Assembly (NCBI GenBank): GCA_022768865.1
Contig: JALELH010000025.1
Span: forward strand, 1 to 35,114
Direction of reading: 5' to 3'
DNA from: Spirochaetia bacterium
Lineage (GTDB): Bacteria > Spirochaetota > Spirochaetia > Treponematales > Treponemataceae
Length of the DNA: 35,114 nucleotides
The stretch's first letter is position 1; each line of letters opens with the position of its first letter. The translations under genes were made by a program, and so were the position numbers. Positions 25,000-32,770 of the stretch are shown in pieces. The notes under the pieces were generated by a model that had not been told where the DNA came from, searched no databases, and worked only from the letters and a program-made list of their open reading frames with translations.

Positions 25000-25118
25000 A
25001 TAACCGCCTTACGGCAGAACCAGTCCTGAAAAAAAGGCTGGCTAGAAGCTACGCTGCCAGTGCCGCACTTCGTTTGTGCAGATTTTTTTTCATGCCTGAA
25101 CCTGCCTACGGCGTTTAT
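25000..25118. repeat. 119-bp palindromic element, copy B
   Basis: Copy B matches copy A in the same orientation, from ATAACCGCC (one mismatch in the terminal repeat, 25000-25008) to GGCGTTTAT (25110-25118). It carries about 22 extra bases in the middle that form their own hairpin (CTGGC...GCCAG). It lies 75 bases past the stop of the SpoU methyltransferase gene. The rest of 24946-25193 holds nothing else recognisable. Confidence 0.85.
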
Positions 25119-25193
25119 TTGTAATAATAAATAGTATACTGCTAATTGTTATTTAACACGATAGTTACCATTTATCTCCTTTATTAAATAAAT

Positions 25194-25967
25194 TTATTTG
25201 CTTAATTCATACATGATGACTGATGCGGCCTGCGCTACATTCAGGCTGTCTATTTTTGGTCCTGATGCATCGGCACCCATGCCTGCAAAAGGAATTATTA
25301 TAAGGTGGTCGCAGTTCTGCTTTACTTCCTTGCTTATTCCTTTTTCTTCGTTGCCTAAAACAATTAGTGCCGGCTTTTCATTGCACAAAGGCTTTATTTC
25401 TGAAACTTTTTTTGTTGCTTCAAGGGAAGTTCCAAAGCGCACCATCTTGCCTTTCATGTCTTTCAAAAGGAATTCGATGGACCTGACGGAATAGATGTTT
25501 ACAAATTCCATGCCGCCTTCTGCAACGCGGTAGCTGCTTGTTGTAACGGAAGACTGGGCTTCGTCTAAAGGAATTATAATGTTCTTAATGCCAAAGAAGG
25601 CGGCACTGCGCACAATGGCACCCAGGTTGTTTGCATTGCCAACCCTGTCTAAAATAAGGGCGTGCTGTTTTTCTTCTGCCCACATGGCAGTAATTGCAGT
25701 ATTCAATGGAAGGATTTCCGGCGGCGTAATCATGGCAACAACGCCCTGATGGTGAACGCTGCCGCAGAGCTTTTCAAGTTCTGCAATGTCCTTAACCTGA
25801 TTATATGGTTTTTTAGCGGCAGCCATTTTCTTGCACAAGCCGCCGAATAAAGGTGCTCGTTCTTCTGAAAAATACAGACGCTGTATTTTGTGTGGATTTA
25901 TCTTTTCTAGTGTCTTTACGGCAGCAAAACCGCAGACAGGCATTTCGTTTCTTAAGTTGTATTTCAT
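25194..25967 (-). CDS. SpoU/TrmH-family RNA 2'-O-methyltransferase (RlmB-like)
   Basis: The 257-residue protein has an N-terminal substrate-binding region (residues 10-80; FAAVKTLEKI, HHQGVVAMI) and a C-terminal SPOUT domain. The three SpoU motifs are NANNLGAIVR (N114 to R120), VLGNEEKGI (G205, E207, G210) and SLNVAQAASV (S241, N243). A ten-residue insert (about 229-238, GMGADASGPK) splits the usual IPM-x-G-x-x-SLNV block. It should methylate a ribose in rRNA or tRNA; the N-terminal region favours RlmB or a relative, but the exact site is uncertain. The ATG at 25967 is six bases after TAGAAT, with no Shine-Dalgarno. Confidence 0.87.
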   Translation of the reverse strand: MKYNLRNEMPVCGFAAVKTLEKINPHKIQRLYFSEERAPLFGGLCKKMAAAKKPYNQVKDIAELEKLCGSVHHQGVVAMITPPEILPLNTAITAMWAEEKQHALILDRVGNANNLGAIVRSAAFFGIKNIIIPLDEAQSSVTTSSYRVAEGGMEFVNIYSVRSIEFLLKDMKGKMVRFGTSLEATKKVSEIKPLCNEKPALIVLGNEEKGISKEVKQNCDHLIIIPFAGMGADASGPKIDSLNVAQAASVIMYELSK

Positions 25968-25973
25968 GGTGCT

Positions 25974-26002
25974 ATTCTAATTATAATAAGGAAATTTCTC
26001 AA
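25974..26002 (-). promoter_or_regulatory. SpoU-gene promoter, leaderless type
   Basis: On the minus strand TTGAGA (25997-26002), exactly 17 bases and TAGAAT (25974-25979) end six bases before the ATG at 25967. The two hexamers are identical to those of cimA, in unrelated surroundings. Confidence 0.72.
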
Positions 26003-26195
26003 CTCTTTGCCATCCCAACACAGGTCAAATATGCTTAACTTGTTTAACCGTCAGCAGACCTTGAAACATAACGAGCAACGGCTTATGCCCTCAAAATGCA
26101 TGAAACACGTCTTGAGTGAGGCACCAAGCAAGCTTTGCAACTCAGAATCCAGGGTGACAAAACGCCTATTGTAAAAGTTTATATACCTAAATCAT

Positions 26196-26375
26196 TTATC
26201 TCAATTGCTTACTGATAACCTGCAAAAGCTGACCTGTAAGCCGTTTCAAATCATTGCAGCAAACAAGATTGGGGTATATTTGTTTTAAATCATCATAAGT
26301 ACTGTATTCATCTGAATCATCAAGAGATATGGCAATGATATTTGTACCCCTGTTCATTATTTTTTTTGCCAGAAA
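26196..26375 (-). pseudogene. relic of a protein C-terminus (about 59 codons)
   Basis: Minus-strand frame 26375-26196 reads FLAKKIMNRG, then IIAISLDDSDEYSTYDDLKQ, then a segment ending GQLLQVISKQLR before TAA. Composition and codon use look like real protein. It resembles the last strand-helix pair of a von Willebrand A-type domain, though I am unsure. A TAA lies immediately upstream in frame, and there is no homologous sequence before it, so I read it as a remnant. The ATG at 26357 could still give a 53-residue product. The remaining bases of 26003-26195 and 26376-26428 show no gene. Confidence 0.5.
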
Positions 26376-26428
26376 TTATAACATTAAATTGCTTTAGTAA
26401 AAACAGGCATAAAAATAAAAAGTTGTAA

Positions 26429-27490
26429 TTATTCCACTTTGTAGGATTTTAAAATAGTGTCAAAATAATAACGGCTTTTCTGGTATACGCCGTCAAAAAC
26501 CGTAAAGGCAAGCATGGAAAAATTGCCGTCGGCATTCTTTGTAATTATTTTAAAATCCCTTGTTACGTTGCCTGTGTCTGGCTGAAAGTAAACGTTCATA
26601 ATGGAAAGCTGCTTTTCGTCTTTTGTAATTTTAGACTGCTGCCATATTACATAGGAATGTGTTGAACCAAGGGAAAACCTTCTTGCCAGAATATCAAAGG
26701 CATGGTCTGCTTCTATATTTGCAGGAAGATTCATCTGATTTATGGAAAGAAGTGCATAGTCACCTAAAAGCCACAGATTCTGCATGGACTGCTTCCACTG
26801 GGTATCAAGGGTTATTTTCTGATTGCCGCCTGAAACTTCTACATCTTCTGCGTGCTTGTCTTTTTTAAATACGCGTTTTTTATCTTTAGGCAGGCCGCTT
26901 ACGCCTTTAAATTCCGTAAAACTTGTATCAGTTGAACTTGCAAGCAGGCCGCAGGTTTCAAGCTGCAGGACAGAAGAGCCGTCTGCAGCAGAAATGCCTT
27001 CTATATTAAAAAGAGGAACAATAGAATTGAATTTGATTTTTACGGCTCCGCCAAACTGATTGAAGTCGTCATCAACGGTTTTTATTTCTTTAGCCAAAGT
27101 TATGTTCTGTCGGCGTTTTGCAAATTCATAAAGCATGTCGTGCAGATAGTTTACAAGTTCATAGTTGCCGTCTACGGAACCGTCAATTTTTTCACCGGTC
27201 ATAGTAAAGCCGGCTTTTGATGAATCAACGTTTACGTAGATTGTAATGTCTTTTTCCGTGGTTTTTGCTTTTTCATTTGCAGGAGAATAGATGCGGGCTG
27301 CATAAGTGCTTTCGTTGTAATAAAGAAAGCCGACTATGGTTTCTGTCTTAAAACTTTTATCTTTATAGAAAACGTATTCCCCCGATGTGTCAGGTATATA
27401 CTGAACCACACCAGGAAGTGCATAAGAGGCGGCAGTTAAAAAAAACATTGCTGCTGCATGCAAAAAGATTTTCTTAAAAATATTTTTCAT
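26429..27490 (-). CDS. exported protein of unknown function
   Basis: I do not recognise this 353-residue protein. It has an N-terminal signal peptide (hydrophobic residues 10-24, ending at SYALPG), then a mostly beta-rich sequence with short repeats of aromatic and charged residues (GEYVFYKDKSF, SYVIWQQSKITKDEKQLSIM, FTVFDGVYQKSRYYFDTILKSYKV). No cysteines suggest a lipobox, so it is likely periplasmic. The ATG is set by a strong Shine-Dalgarno (GGGAGG). It starts 33 bases after the proS stop on the same strand with no terminator between, so it is probably cotranscribed with proS. Confidence 0.72.
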   Translation of the reverse strand: MKNIFKKIFLHAAAMFFLTAASYALPGVVQYIPDTSGEYVFYKDKSFKTETIVGFLYYNESTYAARIYSPANEKAKTTEKDITIYVNVDSSKAGFTMTGEKIDGSVDGNYELVNYLHDMLYEFAKRRQNITLAKEIKTVDDDFNQFGGAVKIKFNSIVPLFNIEGISAADGSSVLQLETCGLLASSTDTSFTEFKGVSGLPKDKKRVFKKDKHAEDVEVSGGNQKITLDTQWKQSMQNLWLLGDYALLSINQMNLPANIEADHAFDILARRFSLGSTHSYVIWQQSKITKDEKQLSIMNVYFQPDTGNVTRDFKIITKNADGNFSMLAFTVFDGVYQKSRYYFDTILKSYKVE

Positions 27491-27523
27491 ATTGCCGCCT
27501 CCCGGTTAGCTACGTTATTCTGA

Positions 27524-29314
27524 CTAAGCATTTAACTTATCAAGTTCTTCCTTAACAAGGGATGCAATTTTTGCACCTGCTTCTTCTAATGGAACAAGTT
27601 CAGCGTCCTTCTGGTTACGCATTTTAACTTCTACATTAGGAAGGTTTTTGTCTCCTACAGTTACCCTTACAGGATAGCCGATTAAGTCTGCATCTGCAAA
27701 TTTTACGCCAGGGCGTTCGTCACGGTCATCAAGGACAACTTCTACGCCTGCCTTTTTAAGCTGGTCGTAAAGTTTATCTGCAGCGTCTTTCATTGCATCC
27801 TTGTATTTAATAGGAACAATTACAACAGTATAAGGCGCAACAGACATTGGCCACATAATGCCGTCATCGTCATGGAAACATTCAATAATGGAAGCTAAAA
27901 CACGGTCAACGCCGATTCCGTAACAGCCCATAGTAGGAACAGCAGCCTTGCCGTTTTTATCAAGGTAAGTTACTCCCATGCTTTCTGTGTATTTCTTGCC
28001 AAGCTTAAAGATGTGTCCAAGTTCGTTGCCTTTTGATGTATGGAACTTTCCGCCGCACAAAGGACAAATGTCTCCTTCCTTAACTGTGCGCACGTCAGCG
28101 TTAATGTATGGAGTATAGTCACGGCCCGGTTCTACATGCTTAATGTGGAATCCTTCCTTGCCGGAACCTGCATAGGCATCGTGCATGTTGTTTACGCTAA
28201 GATCCTGAACAATAGGGCATTTTACATTTACAGGTCCAACAAATCCATGTGGAGCACCGGCTATCATCATTATTTCTTCATCATCTGCAAGGACAACTTC
28301 AGAAGCCTTTAAAAGGCCTGCAAGCTTTGCTTCGTTTACTTCCAGGTCTCCGCGGATAAGAACGCAGGCATAAGATACAGGATAGAATGTAAACTTGTCT
28401 TCCTTTACAACCTTAAGGTTCTGGCAGTGAGATGCCTTTGAAAGGTCTAGTGAAGAATTAATTACACGGTAAACAAGTGCCTTAATAAAATACTTTGCAG
28501 ATGTGTTGAAGAACTTTTCCATGTCTTCTATAGAAAAGACATTTGGCGTTGCAACTTCTTCAAAGGCAGCATCTGTTTTTGTCATTACAGGAGTATCTTC
28601 CTTGCATGATGCCTTTTCTACGTTGGCAGCATAACCGCAGTCGCAGAGAATCAATGTGTCGTCACCAATAGGGGATTCAACCATGAATTCTTCTGAACCC
28701 GAACCACCCATTGCACCAGTGTCTGCCTTTACAGGAATGATTTTAAGTCCAAGTCTTTTAAAAATCCTGTGGTAGGCTTTTGCATAAGCCTGGTATGTTT
28801 CATCTAAAGACTGGTCATCTGCGTTAAGGGAATATCCGTCTGCCATATTGAATTCACGGCCGCGCATTACACCGTATCTAGGACGGATTTCGTCTCTGTA
28901 TTTTGTATTGATCTGGTAAGCGTTAATCGGCAGCTGCTTATAGGAAGTTAAGCCCTGGCGCATGATTGCAGTGTATGCTTCTTCTGCCGTCGGGGAAACA
29001 ACCATATCCTGTTCGCCGCGGTTTTTTGCCTTGAGCATCTGCGGACCCATTGTGTCCCAGCGGCCGCTTTCCTTCCATATATCACCAGGAACAACTACTG
29101 TAGGTTTAAATTCCTGTGCGCCGATATTGTTCCATTCTTCCTTAATGATGTTTTCAACTTTACGGTATGCCTTAAGTCCAAGAGGCATGTATGTATAAAG
29201 ACCGTTTCCAAGTTTACGGATTAAATCTGCCCTCATCATAAGCTGATGGCTTGAAATCTGAGCCTCTGCAGGGGCTTCGCGTAATGTCCTAAAAGAAATT
29301 TGTGATGCTTTCAT
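27524..29314 (-). CDS. proS: prolyl-tRNA synthetase
   Basis: The 596-residue class II synthetase charges tRNA-Pro. Motif 1 region (HQLMMRADLIRKLGNGLYTYMPLGLKA), motif 2 (REFNMADGYSL with RGEQDMVVSPTAEEAYT before it) and motif 3 (GCYGIGVDRVLASIIE) are present. The bacterial-type editing (YbaK-like INS) domain lies between motifs 2 and 3 (about residues 230-390, including VLADDEEIMMIAGAPHGFVGP). The anticodon-binding domain ends the protein (TVVIVPIKYKD, DDRDERPGVKFADADLIGYP). The start at 29314 (MKASQ) matches the usual N-terminus; the ATG 12 bases earlier overlaps the predicted -10 TAAAAT. No Shine-Dalgarno is visible. Confidence 0.95.
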   Translation of the reverse strand: MKASQISFRTLREAPAEAQISSHQLMMRADLIRKLGNGLYTYMPLGLKAYRKVENIIKEEWNNIGAQEFKPTVVVPGDIWKESGRWDTMGPQMLKAKNRGEQDMVVSPTAEEAYTAIMRQGLTSYKQLPINAYQINTKYRDEIRPRYGVMRGREFNMADGYSLNADDQSLDETYQAYAKAYHRIFKRLGLKIIPVKADTGAMGGSGSEEFMVESPIGDDTLILCDCGYAANVEKASCKEDTPVMTKTDAAFEEVATPNVFSIEDMEKFFNTSAKYFIKALVYRVINSSLDLSKASHCQNLKVVKEDKFTFYPVSYACVLIRGDLEVNEAKLAGLLKASEVVLADDEEIMMIAGAPHGFVGPVNVKCPIVQDLSVNNMHDAYAGSGKEGFHIKHVEPGRDYTPYINADVRTVKEGDICPLCGGKFHTSKGNELGHIFKLGKKYTESMGVTYLDKNGKAAVPTMGCYGIGVDRVLASIIECFHDDDGIMWPMSVAPYTVVIVPIKYKDAMKDAADKLYDQLKKAGVEVVLDDRDERPGVKFADADLIGYPVRVTVGDKNLPNVEVKMRNQKDAELVPLEEAGAKIASLVKEELDKLNA

Positions 29315-29324
29315 AGTGGTAGAC

Positions 29325-29353
29325 ATTTTAATGAATTCACATAAAAAAGTAAA
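29325..29353 (-). promoter_or_regulatory. proS promoter
   Basis: On the minus strand TTTACT (29348-29353), 17 bases and TAAAAT (29325-29330) end 10 bases before the ATG at 29314. The leader would be about 3 bases. Confidence 0.5.
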
Positions 29354-29387
29354 ACGCGCAGGAAACGCCAAGTTCAGCATGACACAT

Positions 29388-30039
29388 TTATCTTACCTTG
29401 CCTACTTTGTAAAACAGCAGGCTTAAAAGTGCGCTTATCATTTTGTCCACAACATTTTCTACAAAGCCGCCAAAGTTGTTGGCAAATGTTAAGTTGTGAA
29501 ATGCAACATAAATTCCCTGAAAAACCACATTTGCAGAAGGACGTTCCGGTTTTACGGAAAAAACTAAGTCTGCAATGGCATTTCCAAGAAAGCCGTTTAT
29601 GATGGCAGAAAACAAACCTGCCCACAAAAAACTTTCTATTGAATAACCATGCGGCTTTTTGCCATGGAATCTTTTTGCTTTATCGTCATTTATAATAGAA
29701 GAATCTTCACATATAAATACAAGGGCGGCAATAATCGCCGTAGAAATATGGCATACAGAAAACAAAAGGGTAGAATGTGTTGAAATGGAAAGCACAAGGT
29801 TAGATAAAAAAGCACATAGAACACCGGGAACCAGACCGCAAAGGGCCACAACTCCAATGGTCAGAAGTGAATCAAGATAAAGGGGAAAGCTGATATGTTC
29901 TGCAAGTTTGGAACCTGCAAAGTTTACGGCAACTGTAACAATGCAGATTAAAAAAATATACGCAATTTTTTTTTGCGCTGAACCTCTCCCCTTCTTCCGT
30001 GTTTACGCCCAAAAGCGCCTGGTTTATGTTAATGTTCAT
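29388..30039 (-). CDS. ECF transporter S-component-like membrane protein, frameshifted at an A9 tract
   Basis: Reading from the ATG at 30039 (GGAG eight bases upstream) gives about 24 codons ending in an A9 run (29966-29974, minus strand). The frame is then lost. One base shifted, the sequence continues as a clear hydrophobic protein (IAYIFLICIVTVAVNFAG, then FPLYLDSLLTIGVVALCGLV) through to the stop at 29388. Removing one A would join the two into a protein of about 216 residues with five or six membrane segments. The LYLDS and LCGLVPGVLCAFLSN segments resemble ECF vitamin-transporter S components or related sensor domains. Without a shift, the first start in the long frame is a GTG at 29849, which loses the first membrane segment. 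It follows the ATPase gene by 35 bases on the same strand. Confidence 0.65.
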
Positions 30040-30074
30040 TTTTTATGCTCCATTACTATGTCATCCTCCGTCAA

Positions 30075-31493
30075 TCACACAAATAAATCATCTAATAAAA
30101 CAACAGACTGAATATTAGACGCATACGCATTTTGTGTAAGCCCGTAGGTTGTAACTAGTGTCGGATAAACAGCAGATTTAGTTTTTGTAATATTGATTAA
30201 ATCGCTTGTTTTTTTCCGCATGCTTTCGTCATCGGTATCTTTTAATGTAAATTCGGTTGCAGAATACTTCATTTCACATAAATTTATAATCTGGTCATTT
30301 CTTGCAATCAATAAATCAATCTGTGAACCGAAAATTCCCTTTTCCTCATCTTTTTTGCAATACCAGGAATTTACTTCTGTTCGAACGCCTGAAATTCCAA
30401 GTTTAATTTTAATCTGCGGAATATGTTCAAGGCAGACTCTTTCAAAAGCCAGTCCCTGCCAGTTATTTACAGAAGGTGTATTTATCTGGTTTGACCAGAA
30501 ATGTTCATCTGTAGGATATTCCTGCAAAAACCTGTAATAGAACAAAGTAAAATTATCAATAAGCTGATAAAGTGCATTTTTAGTCTTCATACCAAAAGCA
30601 AAATACTTACGAACAAAACCGCAGCTTTCCAGTTCGTCCAGTTTTACAGATAAATCTCCGGAATTAGGAATTTTTGCATTATCGATTATTTCTTCCCTTG
30701 TCATGCCGACTTTCTTTGTTCCGAGAACCTTAATTATTTTTAGATAAACTTCGGGATTCTTAAAAATAGAAGCATACAGATATTGAAATTCACTTTTTAA
30801 CGGTGCATTCTGTTCAAACAAAATTGCATCTATATTTTGGTTCAGGCTCAAGCCTTTTTTCAGGAAACTCCAGTAAAAAGGAACTCCGCCAAAAATCATA
30901 TAATATTGAAGAATCTGATTTCTTGTAAAAACCAACCCGGCGGCTGTAACGTAATCTTCACACTCTTTTAATGTAAATGGCATAAGATTAATCTGTTCGG
31001 TCAGTCTGTTGTAAAGACCGCCCTTGTTATGAACCACTTTAGAAAGCATCCATGATGTAGCCGATGCACAAACAATAAGAATCACATCTTTTCTTGCAGA
31101 AGCAAATGCATTCCAGAAGTTTTCTAATGCAATCATCAAGTCGCATTTTGGAGTATCCATCCAGGAAAGTTCATCAATAAAGATTACTTTTTTATTTTCA
31201 TTTGAATTTCGGATTACTTCTTTTAGTCCTTCAAATGCTTCAAGCCAGTTTTGAGGTTTATTTTTTAACTTCAAACCGGAATCTTTTAATGAAGAATAAA
31301 ATGCAAAAAGCTGTTCTTTTAATCCTCCGGCTGAAAGCCCTGCATGCTGAAACGTAAACTTATAATTAAATGCTTCACGGATAAGAAAAGTTTTCCCGAC
31401 ACGACGCCTGCCGTAGACTGCTACAAAATGTGAATTGTCATCTGAACTAATTTTATTAAAGAGATTAAACTCTTTTTTCCGCCCTATAATCAT
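30075..31493 (-). CDS. AAA-type ATPase with DUF234-like nuclease domain
   Basis: The 472-residue protein is an 'archaeal ATPase'-type member of the STAND/AAA group: Walker A GRRRVGKT (G28-T35), Walker B VIFIDELSWMD, and a sensor-like IVCASATSWML. A winged-helix region follows (TREEIIDNAKIP, LDELESCGFVRKY). The C-terminus is DUF234, a PD-(D/E)XK-like fold (FGSQIDLLIARNDQIINLCEMKYS, with Asp and Glu-x-Lys). The function of the family is not established. The ATG at 31493 follows immediately on the U-run of a hairpin; AAGG lies nine bases upstream. Downstream, 35 bases separate it from the ECF-like gene. Confidence 0.85.
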   Translation of the reverse strand: MIIGRKKEFNLFNKISSDDNSHFVAVYGRRRVGKTFLIREAFNYKFTFQHAGLSAGGLKEQLFAFYSSLKDSGLKLKNKPQNWLEAFEGLKEVIRNSNENKKVIFIDELSWMDTPKCDLMIALENFWNAFASARKDVILIVCASATSWMLSKVVHNKGGLYNRLTEQINLMPFTLKECEDYVTAAGLVFTRNQILQYYMIFGGVPFYWSFLKKGLSLNQNIDAILFEQNAPLKSEFQYLYASIFKNPEVYLKIIKVLGTKKVGMTREEIIDNAKIPNSGDLSVKLDELESCGFVRKYFAFGMKTKNALYQLIDNFTLFYYRFLQEYPTDEHFWSNQINTPSVNNWQGLAFERVCLEHIPQIKIKLGISGVRTEVNSWYCKKDEEKGIFGSQIDLLIARNDQIINLCEMKYSATEFTLKDTDDESMRKKTSDLINITKTKSAVYPTLVTTYGLTQNAYASNIQSVVLLDDLFV

Positions 31494-31554
31494 AAAAAAT
31501 ACCTTATAATCTACTTAATCTATATATTTTTACCACTTTAAGCAGATTATAAGG
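31494..31554 (-). terminator. long AT-rich hairpin with U-run touching the ATPase start codon
   Basis: On the minus strand a 17-bp stem (31538-31554 with 31502-31518, one mismatch) and 19-base loop is followed by TA and six T residues. These end at the base before the ATPase ATG. It lies 27 bases past the sensor kinase stop and would terminate that gene. Its 3' arm contains TATAAG, a possible -10 for the ATPase gene. Confidence 0.65.
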
Positions 31555-31581
31555 CAATAAAACCATTTCTTTCAAGACTTA

Positions 31582-32628
31582 TTACACCGGATTTGGAACC
31601 GTTACTGCAATGGTCATGCCGTCTTTATTTATGAATTCCACATTGCCGTTTATGGCGGCAACCCTTTCCTTTATGTTGCTTAATCCGTAATGATTCTGCA
31701 AATCTTCGTCTAAATTTTCCTGACTAAAACCCGAGCCGTTGTCGCTGATTGCAAAATGAATTGTATCTACAACATCGGCAATGCGCACAGTAATGCAGTT
31801 AGCACCGGAATGGCGGGCTGCGTTGCTTAAAGATTCCTGCAAAATACGCAAAAGTTCAAGCTGAACATCCGGCGAAAGTTTTGCAATGCCTTGAGACGCA
31901 CATAAAAATTCCGTCCTGATTGCAAAATTCTTTTCAAAGGAATTCAATATTTCTTTGACAGTTTCTTCAAAGCCCGCCGTAATATCAAGATGAGTTGAAT
32001 CTATAAGATAGCGCACTTCCTTAAAAGCATGCTCGGCATAAAAAACAGCCTTTTCTTTTTCATCACTCTGAAGATAAATCTTTAAGGCTGCAAGATCCTG
32101 GGCGGCACCGTCGTGCAAGTCCCGGCTGAACTTTTTCTGTGCATTTTCTATTGTCTGCAATTTTATAAGTTCATTTTTCTGGATCGTGCTTTTATAATAA
32201 ATTACGGCAACGGCAATAAAAAGCAGGAACAAAGACGAAACCATAAGGGAATCATAGCCGAAGTTAAGTTCACGCTGATTCATGCGCAAAAGTTTCTGAA
32301 GTTCAATGCATTCAGTTAAGAAATCATCGGTAGAAGTATTTTTGTCTGTAAACTTAAAAAGCACCACATCAAGCTGTTTTTCTATTTTTTCGTTGTAATA
32401 CGTAAGAGGAAGAAACTTTTTACGCAAACCGTCACTGTATTCTTCATAGTTTATTGCACCATTCTGATTTTTATTGTTTGTAAAATCAACTTCAAGTTCA
32501 GAAATAAGCAGGTCAAGCTGGTTCAGGTTTTTTGTGCCTTTGTTTTTGAACACCAGCGTGCTTACAAGGGTAAACAGAGAGAGGAATATTAAAATTACTT
32601 CGATGCGAAGGAGCTTTTTTATTTTCAT
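31582..32628 (-). CDS. NarL-type sensor histidine kinase (HisKA_3), orphan
   Basis: The 348-residue membrane kinase has segments at about residues 9-27 and 127-145 bracketing a 100-residue external helical sensor region. A HisKA_3 dimerisation domain follows (FSRDLHDGAAQDLAALK, H172), then a HATPase with LLRILQESLSNAARHSGA (N box), ISDNGSGFS (G1 box) and HYGLSNIKERVAAINGN. It should phosphorylate a LuxR/NarL-type response regulator, but none is encoded nearby on either strand. The promoter TATAAT (minus strand, 32678-32683) sits in a palindrome; the leader is about 45 bases with no good Shine-Dalgarno. Confidence 0.87.
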   Translation of the reverse strand: MKIKKLLRIEVILIFLSLFTLVSTLVFKNKGTKNLNQLDLLISELEVDFTNNKNQNGAINYEEYSDGLRKKFLPLTYYNEKIEKQLDVVLFKFTDKNTSTDDFLTECIELQKLLRMNQRELNFGYDSLMVSSLFLLFIAVAVIYYKSTIQKNELIKLQTIENAQKKFSRDLHDGAAQDLAALKIYLQSDEKEKAVFYAEHAFKEVRYLIDSTHLDITAGFEETVKEILNSFEKNFAIRTEFLCASQGIAKLSPDVQLELLRILQESLSNAARHSGANCITVRIADVVDTIHFAISDNGSGFSQENLDEDLQNHYGLSNIKERVAAINGNVEFINKDGMTIAVTVPNPV

Positions 32629-32670
32629 AGCGTTGTTAAATGTATTTTCCTACCCCAAACAAGGATTTTT

Positions 32671-32718
32671 CTATGTCATTATACAGTAAAATGACATAGA
32701 GATGAATAAAATGACATA
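32671..32718. promoter_or_regulatory. palindromic operator-like site over the sensor kinase promoter
   Basis: CTATGTCATT (32671-32680) and AATGACATAG (32690-32699) form a perfect 10-bp inverted repeat with a 9-base centre. The minus-strand TATAAT (32678-32683) lies inside it. A third half-site, AAAATGACATA, recurs 20 bases on (32708-32718). This is a good candidate for a dimeric repressor site between the divergent sensor kinase and ATPase genes. Confidence 0.55.
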
Positions 32719-32770
32719 AAACTGCAGTATTTTAGGATTTTTATCAACCTTAACTGCACTATTTTAAGAA

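Noticed and set aside
25142..25171. Nine-residue frame behind AAGGAG on the minus strand after the SpoU gene
   Set aside because: The ribosome site is good, but nine codons with no homology and no downstream gene to attenuate are not enough to call a gene.
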